Below the pieces are notes generated by a model. The model was not told where the DNA came from. It was given only the letters and a program-made list of their open reading frames with translations, and did no database searches. A program made the position numbers and the translations under genes. Positions 1 to 10,440 of a stretch of 64,000 nucleotides of DNA are shown here, in pieces. Numbering within the stretch: position 1 is the stretch's first letter; each line of letters begins with the position of its first letter. Source of the stretch: Hyaloscypha bicolor E (Eukaryota > Ascomycota > Leotiomycetes > Helotiales > Hyaloscyphaceae); assembly GCF_002865645.1 (NCBI RefSeq), contig NW_020194638.1:620001-684000 (forward strand), in the 5' to 3' direction.

Positions 1-3000
1 CCGAAATACTACTAATTATAGCTAGTAGTACCTTGCCTTATAAGAACTTAATCTAAATACCTTTCCTCTCTCCCGGTAATAATAATAGCTAATTACGGAT
101 ATCTCTGCAGACGAGCTAGTCCTATAGTACTAGTAACGGATCCGTTAACTATTTATTATGGCCCCCGATTATATTATAGAGAATTCTCCTATTAATTCAT
201 CTATTATATGGCCTCCTATCTTTCTCTCCCGCTTCCGGCTAACTCTCGTATATATAACCGGTCTACTTATAGGTTATTATATAGCCTGTAAAGCCTTCTA
301 TTTTAGTTATATAAATAATTACTTTAAGGCCTATTATAAGAAGAGTAATATAATACTTCCTCTAATCCGTAAGCCTCTTTTATATCTCTCTTACCTCTTT
401 ATAGGTAATAACCCGCTTTACCGGGCCTTCTAAATAAATATCCGGATATATAACTATACTTTTACCTTTATATTAATTAGTTATAAGAAAAATACCCGGA
501 GTAACTTCTCTTATAGGATCTAGTACTTTTAGATTTACGGCAAGCTCTTTTATTTCTAGGGCCTGCTCTAGTCCGCTATATATACTAAATTCTTTTTTAT
601 ATAGCTCTTCTTTTATAATCCGCTCTTTATAACTAATATACGGGCTACTAATTTCCCTTACTTAGATTATATAGTTCTTTTATAGCTTACGGATATACTT
701 ACGAATTATAATCTATTTATTATAGTCTATAAGATAGCTTATAAGCGTCTTATAAGCTAGTAAACCGATTTCCGGATCTTATTTAACCCGTAAATATACT
801 TAGTTCTCGAGTTAGATATAAATTATTATTATAAGAATTTCCCTATAAGTAATAAGATTACTATTCTTATCCCGGACAAGTATATAAATACGAGCTACTA
901 TAATCTGGTACTAATAGTTTATAAAACAGGCCACAAGTATCTATAGATATATATAATTAATATTATATATATAATATATATATTATTTTACTATATCTTA
1001 CTTTTCTCATATAGTAACCCGGGCTAGTATTATAAGTTATAGTTATAGGACTATACCGGGACCTGCTAGTAAATATAGCTCGAGTAGTAGGCCTTTTACT
1101 AGTACTACCTCTATATCTATCTAGCCTTCTTTTTACTTTTTTATACTAATTACTTCTTTTAGTAATATGTTATTAATATATATATTACCTATAAGACTAC
1201 TTTACTTAACTAGCTTTACTTATACTAGTAAAATATTTATATGAATATTTATATAGGACTTATAAATACTTTAATTTATAAAAACATTTATATAAGTAAT
1301 ATTAGTTATTACTTTATTTTCCCGTTTAGCTTTATAGATAGTAATTACTTTATATAATAGCTTTTTTAAGACTTAATAGCTATTATATAGTACTTTAGTA
1401 AGCCAAGCTTCTTTATTACCTTTATAGCTAACCCGTACTAGCCTGAAATTATAAATTACTTCTTAAATAAATAATAAGTAATTAATTATCCGGAACTTCT
1501 TTACCGGGTCTTTATTCTAAAAATAAGAAAGCTTCTTATAGATCTCAAGAATTACGTTTTTGGATAATATATAAGCTATATTTATATAATTAAGTACTAG
1601 AAATATAGCCTCTTATATATATATCTACTTTTATTTCTTAAGAGAAATACCATTTTCTTAATTCCTAATTTAGTTAATAAGGTAATTTATACCAAGTTCC
1701 TAGACCTATTATAGGATCTTATAAGCAAACTTATAGCCATAATTACTAGCTAGATATCTTACGGGCTATATAGCCTTAATAATAATCCAAAAGCCCCGTA
1801 TATAGTTTATAATATACCTATAGCCCTGCTTATATACTAGAAGAGGTTCCCTAAGGTATTTATAGCTATAATAATTATTTATAAGAATAGATATCCCGAG
1901 TACTAGTACTAGAATAATAGCCATATATTTATAGTTTATAAATTAGGCTTTCTAGACTAGGAAATTGTCTATAATAATTACTAGGTTATTTTATATAACT
2001 TATATCTTTTCTAGAAGTTCTACTTATATATTAATATTAAGATTTATATATCTATATAAGTAATTAAGTATATTTATAAGTATATCTATAAAGAAATAGA
2101 CTATATAATTATAACTATCTCGGGAATAAATAATAAGATTACTTAATACTTTTAGGCTTAATATATAGGCCCTATAGAGGCTTTCTGGTATCTATTTAAG
2201 TACCTAATATACTAGGAGTTCTCTCTAGTTTAATATCTCGTAATTTATTTCCCTAGATAATATATAATCTGCTTTATAGCTAACTTCTTACTCGAGTAAG
2301 TTATAGATCAGGCCATAAATACCTATTTAATTTTAATAGCTTTCTTTAAGTATAATATAATATACGAGAATAATTACTAGTACTTCTACTATAAGTTCTT
2401 ATAGTACTTTATATAAATTACTAAGACCCGGATATAGAAGTACTATAAGCAAAAATATAGTATTAGTTATATTTATTACTATAGCCCAGTTTCGGGCAAG
2501 CGGTTCTATTTATGGCTCTTACTAATAGTTATATATAGTTCGTAATTCTTTAATAAGCTTTACTTAATTAAGAGTATCCGTTATCCCATATATTATATTA
2601 CCTATATTACCTATAGTTTAGTAAAGAATAATCGAGAATAGTTCTAGTACTTTAATAAGATAATCTAGTTAATAACCGGCTATAGTTTATAAATACTCTT
2701 TTTTATAAGTATCTACTAGTAACTAATTACGGATATATAAGCGGTCTAGAACTAGTATAAAAAGCATTTTTATAATAACTTAGCCTATAAGCTTATCTGT
2801 AACCTATTAATTAACTTCTTATTACCCTTAGTTAATTCTTATTATAATTATAACCTCTTTTTACTTGGTCTTAGTCTTATAGATCTCTAGTAAATACTTA
2901 TAGATATTACCTTACCTAAGAATACCTTTAACTAGACTATAAGCTATTATATAACTAATTTATAGGTTAATTATACTTATAAGATATTACTAGTAATTAT

Positions 3001-3085
3001 AATATAAGCCTAGCTAAATATAAACTAGTACTTTTACTTTTAGATAATTATAGTAGTAATTACGAATAATTTATAGACGGCCTAC

Positions 3086-4180
3086 TTCTACTTATAAGGC
3101 TCTAGTAATACTAATAAGATATTTCTTTATAAGACTCTCTATTACTATTACTATAGCTAAGGTAAAGTAGTCCTATATATAGTATTAACGGGTATTATAG
3201 CTCTTTTTCTCTCGGATAAATATATATCTTATTTCTAGTTCCGGATCCCGCTCAAGTTTAATAAGTTATTTATAAGTATAATTACTAAGACAAGCTAGTT
3301 CGGGGCTCTCTTATATTTTACGGACCTAATTATCTGAAATAAGATACCTATATAATATAAGTACTACTTTAAGATAATATACCGGCTAATAATTAATTTA
3401 TAATTAGTTATAAATAATATTCTTTTTAGAGAAATACCCGTAATTCTCGGAGAGAACTTTACCCAGATCTTACTAGTAGTCTTATATGGTTTATAGGCTA
3501 ATATAATACGGGCCTACTTATAGTAGATATGGATCTAGCTATAGCTCTATTAGTTATTATTACGGATTAATATATAGGTCTATAATAACCTATCCGAGCA
3601 GGATTTTATAGACTAGATTAGTAGTCTACTATATAACCTGTTTTTAAATAAATAGATTATACTCCTGCCTTTTATTCCGTATACCTAGTTAGTTATAGAC
3701 CTAATTAATTATATCTACTTATAAGAGTAACTTTTGCAGGCCTTATATAATTACTAGGCCTTTAGTAAATAAGTAATCCTATTAACCCTAAATAATACGG
3801 TTTATAAGCTTAACTAAATAATTCTGGATATACTTCCTAGCCAGAAACAGATATATTTTGTAATAGATTTAGCTAATATAAATAAAACAGATCCTGAAAT
3901 TATAGAATTACTTCTAGAGATCTTATAAAATATTTATTTACTAGATCTATCTTTCTCTAAGCTATAATTCAAGATTAGTATACCTATAATACTCTTACGG
4001 AATTTCTATCTATAAGAAAGGCTTTATAACAGGTTACGAATATTAATATATAGCTTTAGGAGATTCTTAATTCGGGTATAGTTACTAGATAGTGACTTTA
4101 ATAGCTAGTTACGGATAATTTCACGGATTAAGCTCTAGTCTATAGATTAGTAACTATCTTTTATATTTTCCTATAAGTAG
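3086..4180 (+). pseudogene. Helitron PIF1-like helicase domain, decayed
   Basis: The frame can be followed by eye from a P-loop relic (GSSNTNK) through GKVVLYIVLTGIIALFL, FRIPLKFNKL, EIPVILGENFTQILLVV and LPSQKQIYF-like sequence to PIILLRNFYLRERLYNRLR. These are the ordered blocks of the PIF1-like ATPase/helicase that ends fungal Helitron RepHel proteins. Stops (mostly TAA/TAG at places where CAA, CAG or TGG would be expected) and Gly/Asp to Asn/Ser changes fit C-to-T and G-to-A mutation at CpA/TpG. The P-loop has lost its second and third glycines, so no ATPase is expected. Frame limits are approximate. Confidence 0.75.
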
Positions 4181-4555
4181 TTTCTATTTTCTTTATCCTT
4201 TATAATAATTATTAATAAGTTATAAGGCTAGTTATTTAAGATAATAGGAATGGATTTATAATTACTAGTCTTTTCTTATAGCTAGTTCTATATAGCGGCC
4301 TTATAAGTAACCTTATAGGCAGGGCTTTATATTCTTTTATTCCCTAATATAAATCATATAAATAATATAATATATCCAGAAATATTATAAGGTCTTATTT
4401 AGCTTTTAACTTACTTATAACTAATTTTATATACTTATAAGCTATTTTTCTTCTTATACTATCCGTAAAGAGTTTATAAAGAGTCTATAAAGAGTTCATA
4501 CTAGCCTTTATTATATTCTAATCCTATTTGAGACAAGTTTAAGGCAAAATTATTA

Positions 4556-4616
4556 ATTAGCGGCCCTATATAAGCTCCGGGACTAATTAATAATTTTAGT
4601 AAAGCGGCCCTAAACT
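4556..4616. repeat. Short dispersed motif pair, copy 1 (GCGGCCCTATATAAGCTCC ... TTTTAGTAAAGCGGCCC)
   Basis: The stretch holds a GCGGCCC...AGCTCCGGGAC block followed by AATTTTAGTAAAGCGGCCC. Both parts recur near 6393-6435. The TTTTAGTAAAGCGGCCC part is in the same orientation there, and the first block is inverted (CCCCGAAGCTTGTATAGGGCCGCC). They may be termini or subterminal motifs of one element spanning 4.6-6.4 kb. Confidence 0.45.
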
Positions 4617-4799
4617 CATCTATATAATACTAAGTTACAATCTATAGAAAACATTCCCTATTATATAGAGGCCTATACGAGAATACTAAATATACTTTAC
4701 CTTCTTACCCTCTCCCTTCTTATATTTTATACTTTACTTTAGTTTATAATATCTTAATTAAATTAACCTGAATTAAATTAATTATACTATCCTAAATAT

Positions 4800-5255
4800 T
4801 ACTGCCCTCGGTTAATCTTCTAGTTCCCCCTAAAGAATAGCTAGCGGACCGTAATATATGCTTTGTATCTTGAGTGGCAGGCCCTATACTATATAGTAAT
4901 TTAGGAATAAGAGAGGGAGGAAAATAAGAAGGGAGAAAGAGAGAGAAAGAGAAAGCAGGCTATAGATAAGTTAATAGACCTGTTTACGGATAGATACGGG
5001 TAAACTAACTCTTCTAGGGCCGTAAACCCGTTACTCGAGCTATTTATAGGTCTATAATCTCGGCCGCTTTCTTACCTATAAGCCCTATTATCGCCGGAAT
5101 TTAAAGGCAAAGCATTATTGAGCCCTAACTAGAACTCGCACTTAGTATCCGAATTCTTCTCCGACCCATATCCAGTTCGCAAATTATATCTAGCTCCGGT
5201 AGCAGGCTACCGGGAAGAAGGAGAGAGGATAGGCAGGGTACCGGGCAATTACGGT
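4800..5255. other. Intergenic, no gene seen
   Basis: This is a transition from AT-rich to mixed composition. It contains a purine-rich GGAGGGAGAAAG-type run near 4910-4960. No open frame or family signature is visible. Confidence 0.5.
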
Positions 5256-5257
5256 TA

Positions 5258-5681
5258 ATAATTATATGCGGGAGCCGACCCAAGAGGAGGAGCAGGAGCT
5301 TTAGGACCGGCAGTAGCGGTGTGAGGATAGGAAGGCAAAGAGGAGGGTTTGGGAGAGAGAGAGGAAGGGGTTATTACGAGAAAATTATTTAAAAAGGGGG
5401 CAGCTTGAAGGAGAGTTTGAGGCGTAATGGAAGGAGAGGTTAAAGGAGAGGCAGAGAGCGGATGAGTTTTTAAAAGCAAGGGATAAGGCAAGGAGGAAAA
5501 TGAAGAGGGATAGAGAGAAGCGGGCAGAGTGGGTAGAGAGGGAAGAGAGGGAGGAGAGGGAGGAGAGAGAGGGGTAGGCTAAAGGAGAAGCTTGCGGACC
5601 AGTAGAGAGGCAGGCTTGCGAGCTAAGAGAGAGGCAAGCGGAGTTATATATAGACGAATACGAATATTGCAATGATTATTA
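5258..5681 (+). pseudogene. Decayed ORF encoding a highly charged, Arg/Glu-rich protein segment
   Basis: On the + strand one frame reads almost wholly as Glu/Arg/Lys/Ala codons (for example RKAKRRVWERERKGLL, then FLKARDKARRKMKRDREK). It is interrupted by only a few TAG/TAA codons, where CAG, CAA or TGG would fit, and ends near DEYEYCNDY before a TAG. This looks like a RIP-damaged charged coiled-coil tail of a larger protein, possibly element-encoded. I do not recognise the family. The serine/proline-rich frames on the minus strand are antisense shadows of this purine-rich strand. Confidence 0.35.
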
Positions 5682-5694
5682 GCTTTAATTCCAG

Positions 5695-6060
5695 GGCAAG
5701 TGAGGCTTGGGAAGGCCCGCGAGAGGGAAGGGAGGGCTCTATAGGTAGGAGTAAGGCTTGGGGAGGCCTGCGAGAGGGAAAGGGGAGCTTTGCAAGTAGG
5801 AGTGAGGCTTGGGAGGGCTTGCAAGTAGAAAGGGAGAGCTTTGCGGGTAAGAGTGAGGCTTGGAAGGAAGCTACGGGTAAGAGTACGGGTAGTAAGGGGC
5901 TTTAGAGGGCCCGTAAGTAGAAAGGGAGAGCTTTGCGGATGAGAATAAGGCTTGGGAGGGTCTGCAAGGGGAAAGGGGGAGCTTTGCAAGTGGGAGTACA
6001 GGTAATAAGGGGCTTGCAGGGGCAAGTAAGGCTTGGGAGGGCCCGCGAGTACGATATAGA
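5695..6060 (+). repeat. GC-rich minisatellite, ~50-60 bp degenerate unit
   Basis: Degenerate tandem copies share the anchors GAGGCTTGGGAGGG, (C/T)TGC(A/G)AG, GGGAAAGGGGGAGCTTTGC and GGGTAAGAGT. About six to seven copies are visible before 6060, and AT-shifted relics continue to about 6330. Units vary in length by internal deletion. The block keeps its GC content while the flanks are RIP-converted, so it either escaped RIP or expanded afterwards. Confidence 0.7.
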
Positions 6061-6099
6061 AAGCAAAAAGCTAAATATTTAAATAAAAGCTCTTAAAAA

Positions 6100-6330
6100 C
6101 TAATTTCTCTTACGCTTATATGTTACATTAGTGCGAGCTTGCGAGTGTAATGTGGCTATACTTAAGGAGAAGGTTTTATAAGTAAAAGTAAGGCTTAAAA
6201 GGGCTTATAAAAGGAAAGACAGAGCTTTGCGGGTATAATTAGGGGATATTACAGTTCGTAAAGAGAAAGAGAGAGCTTTACGAGTAAGTATAAGGCTTAG
6301 AAGGCCTATAGGTAATAAAAGAGCTTTATT
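6100..6330 (+). repeat. AT-shifted relic copies of the minisatellite
   Basis: The same anchors as the preceding minisatellite recur with C-to-T and G-to-A changes, for example AAGGCTTAAAAGGGCTTATAAAAGG and GAGCTTTGCGGG or GAGCTTTACGAG. The array was probably longer, and its 3' part was mutated by the RIP process. Confidence 0.5.
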
Positions 6331-6392
6331 ATAAGTAAGTCACGTGACCCTCTTAATCTCGAATCGAGATCAGGGCAAAATTAAAGACTGGC

Positions 6393-6437
6393 CCCGAAGC
6401 TTGTATAGGGCCGCCAGGCTTTAATTTTAGTAAAGCG
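6393..6437. repeat. Short dispersed motif pair, copy 2
   Basis: It contains CCCCGAAGCTTGTATAGGGCCGCC followed by TTTAATTTTAGTAAAGCGGCCC. These match the motifs near 4556-4616, one of them inverted. This may mark the other boundary of one unit. Confidence 0.4.
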
Positions 6438-6439
6438 GC

Positions 6440-6900
6440 CCAGATCTCGTAATTATAAATTATAATAATTATAATATATTATAATATATTAAAATCAGAC
6501 TTTTATAATATTTATTATAAAATAAATATATTTGACTATAATTAAATAACTAAAATATAATTTTATAATTATATATATATAATAATAAATAAGTTTATTA
6601 AAAAAATATAAAAAAAAGCTATTCTAGTTATATTAACTAAATAAAAGGCTCTTATTAAAGCAAGACATTTTATAGAAATAATTATATAATAAGAAGTACT
6701 TTTTTAATTAAAGAAATAATAATATTAAAAGTAATATATATAAAAACAAATATATATATATATAATTGAATTATTATAATACCTTAAATAAAAAATCCGA
6801 ATTATATAATTTCAAGACTTTAATTAATTATATTTATATAGTTTATATTATTATAATTGAATAAGTAGTTATTAAATAATTAATTATTAAAGTTTGAAGC
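6440..6900. other. AT-rich RIP tract, no identifiable gene
   Basis: The sequence is nearly pure A/T with long TATA and TTA runs. No translation gives a recognisable family. Confidence 0.6.
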
Positions 6901-7062
6901 AAAATGCGAATTCGCATGTTTGAGTGCGAGGCTGCGAGTAACGCGTGGTTGCTCTATTAATTAAAGGGGGCGCGTCACATAATAATAGACCTGTCTATAG
7001 TTATATAACCTGGCGAAGGCTTCTATAGTAGCCAAGAATATAAATCAGGTCTCGACCCGGTA

Positions 7063-7163
7063 TCCCTTCGTCCGGTGAGACATTGTCACATTGGCGGCCG
7101 CACATGAATTTGGGATATTCATGTGCGGCCGCCAATGTGACAATGTCTCACCGGACGAAGGGA
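7063..7163. mobile_element. Foldback MITE with perfect 47-bp arms inside a TA duplication
   Basis: Including the flanking TA, positions 7061-7109 and 7117-7165 are exact reverse complements (49 of 49), separated by a 7-nt loop. The outer end is TCCCTTCGTC and a GCGGCCGC site lies in each arm. TA on both sides is the target duplication expected for Tc1/mariner-type movement. The outer ~25 bp closely match the ends of the element at 50851-50992, so the two belong to one TIR family. There is no coding capacity. Confidence 0.8.
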
Positions 7164-7165
7164 TA

Positions 7166-8221
7166 ATAGAGGTATTATTAAAAAGAAGGTCTAAAATTCG
7201 AAATTAAAACTGCCTTAATTAGCTTGCCTAACAAATTTGCTTGCTTTTAAAAAAAAAAAGAATTTGACGTCAATAAAGATAATATCTCTTAAATTAGTGC
7301 GTAAGGCAGAATAAGTCATGTGATCTCGTCAAAGATGCAGACATTCCGTAGCGCGCTGAAAATTGAGAGGAGTATGAAAAGGAAATGAGATTGGTGGATG
7401 TAGTAGCAGTATTGAACGTGACGTGCTTGACAACCAACGTCGTGCCTCCTGTGATCGTTAGGCGGGACCCCTATCTGGGGAAAGGAGGCGGCAAGCTGGC
7501 TAGGAAGGCCGCTAAAATGACCCCTAAAAATCGAATCTCCACTTCCCGCGGTCAAAACCCCTATTGAGCTCTTGAAGGAAAACACCCTGCTCCGCGCCTA
7601 GCTTATCCCGGGGCAGAGGCTTGGCCGGGCAGCTTTGGGGCCCCGGACGATGGGAAAGGCTACTGGTCAAAATCCTAGACACGAGGCTGGCATGCGGTTT
7701 GCGCTGTGAATTAGTTGTTCTATATACTCCCCTCCCTAATTACTTGCATTTATGGGTCCTCTTGCCCGGGGTGTTTGAATGGTAGATTGTCCGTGCTCTG
7801 TGGACCCACTGTTACAAGTAATTGGGGGGAGTAGCACTTGGCAGCAGAAAAGAGTAAGGAATAAGGAAAGAAATACTGTGAAGAAAAAGGGGTGGGCGAT
7901 CAGCCTGAGACAAGCCAAGCGGGTGAGATTGGGTTAGCTCCATTCAACGTGCTCTCGCTATTGGGCGCAATTGAATTGGAGCTGGAGGAGTTAACGCCAC
8001 CACCAACAGTGCAGCGTCTTCAGAATCAATCACTGCCACCAGTAAGCTGGCCGATCAGTTCGGATTTGGCCCCAGCCTTCTCTTATTTATAAGCTGATTT
8101 TAGCGCTAAGGAGGTTGTCTGATGCTCTAACTTTAGATTCGACGCGCTACATTGCTATCTCCATCGTCATCTCAACCTGCACAAGTAAATTTCTCATTGT
8201 CATTCTACACCACAGAAAGCA
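7166..8221. other. Intergenic region upstream of the FkbM-like gene
   Basis: Composition is normal (not RIP-converted) from about 7310. Only short open frames occur, with no recognisable product. The promoter of the gene starting at 8222 should lie in the 3' part of this stretch. Confidence 0.5.
8083..8092 (+). promoter_or_regulatory. Possible TATA element for the 8222 gene
   Basis: TTATTTATAA lies about 130 bp upstream of the ATG at 8222, leaving a plausible 5' leader of about 100 nt with CT-rich sequence. This is weak evidence based on motif and position only. Confidence 0.35.
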
Positions 8222-9586
8222 ATGTCTCTACTAGATTTTTCTAGGATGCCGCGTCGAGCAATCATTTTGACGTACGCAATCATTTTAGCCTTGGTCTTCG
8301 TCGGAGTATACAATTTTGGACAACTCCCAGATATTCTCAGGGGAAGTTCCTTTGAAGCCCCACCCTATGGACAGAAGGATACTCCTCCGCCCCCAGGACA
8401 CGAACCTCCACCAGCACACGAATCTCCAAAGCCTGCCGAAGGACAGTATTGCAAGTGGGTCTTTGACAAGTATGAATCCAGCGCCTACGAAGACGAATGG
8501 TTCCAAGAGGTGCCAAACGTTCAGCCAACTACTCCGGATGGAACCAACATCTGCAAAGCTCAACAGGCAGAAAAACACGTCGCAGCATCTAGAGCCATCG
8601 TCGGACGAGCCATCAATCTAACTGCCATTGACCCCAAGATTCAATGGAAAACATATGATACCATGCCAACGACAACTCTCGACCCAGCCGACCAGTACAT
8701 GAGTCGAATGTACTACCGACGTGTCTGCTACAACGAGGAGAAGCGAGAATTTTATCCGGCATCCGGACATGGCATCCAGCTCATTGAGCCATTATTCGGG
8801 ATGCTCCGCGACCCCTTTGACCTCTGGTGTGGATCGGACAAGCTGACGATTGAGAACTACCCCAACACCAATCCAGGTCAATCGAAACATCACATCCTGC
8901 CCCAAGGCTTCGCTCCCTACACATATACGACCAAAGCCGCCGGCGTCGAGTCCACAGAATGGCGAACCCATGGAATCCCACCATGGCACTCCTTCCTGCG
9001 CCCCGTCTATAACGAGCAAGTCGGCACAACATTTTCAACACCACAAAATATCCATGTCGATCTGGGCTCCTCGTACTTTGGTGGTTGGACGAAAGCCTCC
9101 TCAGCAGCGTCAGGCCAATGGTTCTACGACAACTACCACGCGCGCGGCCAGAGATTCAATCGATTCGTCGCCGTTGAAGTCGAGACCTTGGATGATACCG
9201 AGGCGTACGAACAAGTCCCCGCCGATCTGATCGGGATCTACACATTGATGAATATTGGCTTGACGATGGGCGAGGATAAACTGAATGCGGTTGAAATGAT
9301 CAAGCGAATTGTGAAACCGGAAGATTTTTTCGTGCTTAAGTTGGACATCGATTCCGCGCCCATTGAAGAACCCATCCTCCAGAATTTATTGGCGGATGAT
9401 CCCGAGAACGGCGGCGCGAGCGCGTTGATTGATGAGTTGATGTATGAGCATCATGTGAATTTCTGGCCGATGAATGGCCCGTGGCGTATTGCGTCGACTT
9501 CGAAGAAGGATGGGGATTTGTTGACGAGTTATAATTTGTTTCGGGATCTGAGGAGGAAGGGGATTAGGGCACATTCGTGGCCTTGA
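8222..9586 (+). CDS. Putative FkbM-like methyltransferase-fold protein, type II membrane anchored
   Basis: This single-exon gene encodes 454 aa. Residues about 13-34 form one hydrophobic segment preceded by Arg residues (signal anchor, N-terminus in the cytosol). A Pro/His-rich linker follows at about 45-70, then a lumenal globular domain with several cysteines. Around residue 277 NIHVDLGSSYFGGW and about 307 FNRFVAVEVETLD resemble the SAM-binding DxGxxxG and acidic-loop region of FkbM-type methyltransferases. Near 370 FVLKLDIDSAPIEEPIL parallels the K-D-(V/I)-E-G-x-E motif that closes that domain. Family membership is inferred from these motifs; the substrate is unknown, and a Golgi or secretory location follows from the anchor. 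The start is supported by the immediately following signal anchor. There are no frame breaks or RIP stops, so the gene looks functional. It is isolated between AT blocks. Confidence 0.8.
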   Translation: MSLLDFSRMPRRAIILTYAIILALVFVGVYNFGQLPDILRGSSFEAPPYGQKDTPPPPGHEPPPAHESPKPAEGQYCKWVFDKYESSAYEDEWFQEVPNVQPTTPDGTNICKAQQAEKHVAASRAIVGRAINLTAIDPKIQWKTYDTMPTTTLDPADQYMSRMYYRRVCYNEEKREFYPASGHGIQLIEPLFGMLRDPFDLWCGSDKLTIENYPNTNPGQSKHHILPQGFAPYTYTTKAAGVESTEWRTHGIPPWHSFLRPVYNEQVGTTFSTPQNIHVDLGSSYFGGWTKASSAASGQWFYDNYHARGQRFNRFVAVEVETLDDTEAYEQVPADLIGIYTLMNIGLTMGEDKLNAVEMIKRIVKPEDFFVLKLDIDSAPIEEPILQNLLADDPENGGASALIDELMYEHHVNFWPMNGPWRIASTSKKDGDLLTSYNLFRDLRRKGIRAHSWP

Positions 9587-10440
9587 GTGTGGCTTTGGCT
9601 TTGGTTCTGGTGGGTGGTAGGCGGGGGCAGTCTGGGATAGTCCCATGAAGGGAACTTTACCCCCTACTCATGATTAAATGTGGATACATAGGAGAGACTC
9701 GCTCTTGGTTTGATGTCGTGTATCTCTCAAAAGCATAAAGGGTCTGCGGCGTTTTTGGCATTTGATTTTCCATATGGAAGGTATGTAGATTGACATCTGG
9801 AAGTCGGTTCGAGAGTCTCATGCGAAAGCTTTCTAGATATTCCTCCGCCCCAAGCGCTTCAGTGGTTAATTATCTTGTATGATATTGAGTTACATATTCA
9901 TCTTACCTGATCCGTGTATATTTTGATATGAACCACTTTGAGCTAGACTAACGTTCAGTGGCTTCTCTCGATTGAGCGGAATCTTCTTGAATATTTACCT
10001 TCTTGAGCATTTTCGGCCCATATTTGCAAGGCTAACTGCGAAGAACACCGTTATTTCCACTATAACATAAGAGTGGTTCTTCCACATATGGAGCAACTTC
10101 CGCTACACGAGTTCAGCTTTTTCCAATTAAAAATCTCGACGCCAGAAACACTAGCTTTCTAATTGCCTTATAGACAGCGTGTCAAATGAGTAGAGTAGAG
10201 TAGTGGGTTCTACTTATACTCTACTTAACCAATTGGAGCGCTATGTATACTCTACTCAATACTCAATGAGTAGCTATGAGGCGCTCAAATAGCAGGGTAC
10301 TGCATAAGTAGTCAAGGTCGAGTGACGCTTGCAAGTAGTAATTCCAAGAAGTAACTCTAGTAAGAGACTAATCAAAGCCTCCTTCTAAAGCTATATGTGC
10401 CTTTATATACCCCCTAGAGCCTAGCTGGATATATGCAAGC
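9587..10440. other. Intergenic, 3' flank of the FkbM-like gene
   Basis: Composition is normal and no gene is recognisable. A cluster of AGTAGAGTAG and CTACTC motifs sits at 10185-10275, just before the AT block begins. Confidence 0.5.
10185..10275. repeat. Cluster of AGTAGAGTAG / ACTCTACT motifs in both orientations
   Basis: GAGTAGAGTAGAGTAG at about 10188 is followed by ACTCTACTTA, ACTCTACTCA and AATGAGTAG copies within 90 bp. Short motifs in both orientations at an AT-block boundary are typical of subterminal repeats of DNA transposons. No partner terminus was found at the far side of the block. Confidence 0.4.

Larger units (their letters stand above)
1..4750 (+). mobile_element. RIP-degraded Helitron (Helitron-type helicase coding strand +)
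   Basis: This stretch is TA-rich, with CpA nearly absent while CpG and CpC remain, which is the RIP pattern. Read on the + strand through many stops, it keeps Helitron protein landmarks. Around 1840-2110 there is a tract matching the Helitron N-terminal region (RYPEY, then a VKYIHKYIYK-like run read as IKYIYKYIYK). At about 3086-3118 lies a Walker A relic (GSSNTNK for GPGGTGK). At about 3188-3212 is TGIIALFL, and at about 3440-3482 ILGENFTQILLVV stands for the PIF1 helicase motif LGGDFRQILPVV. Around 3960-4080 PIILLRNFYLRERLYNRLR follows the helicase C-terminal pattern. Such proteins nick and unwind DNA for rolling-circle transposition. The 5' end may lie outside the window and the 3' terminus (hairpin, CTRR) was not located. 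The element is inactive. Confidence 0.8.

Noticed and set aside
158..433. 91-aa open frame near the window start
   Set aside because: It lies in RIP-converted Helitron sequence and has AT-driven Ile/Tyr/Leu composition without a domain. I treat it as part of the dead element, not a gene.
5255..6025. Overlapping Ser/Pro/Leu-rich minus-strand frames up to 148 aa
   Set aside because: They are antisense readings of a purine-rich strand and of the minisatellite. The repeated composition explains the lack of stops.
7061..7165. Perfect palindrome with a NotI-type site as a cloning or adaptor artefact
   Set aside because: The TA flanks and shared ~25-bp termini with an independent element at 50851 make a transposable element more likely, though read support should still be checked.
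8285..9646. Several 60-126 aa frames overlapping the FkbM-like gene
   Set aside because: They are shadow frames of a well-supported 454-codon gene, with no motifs of their own.
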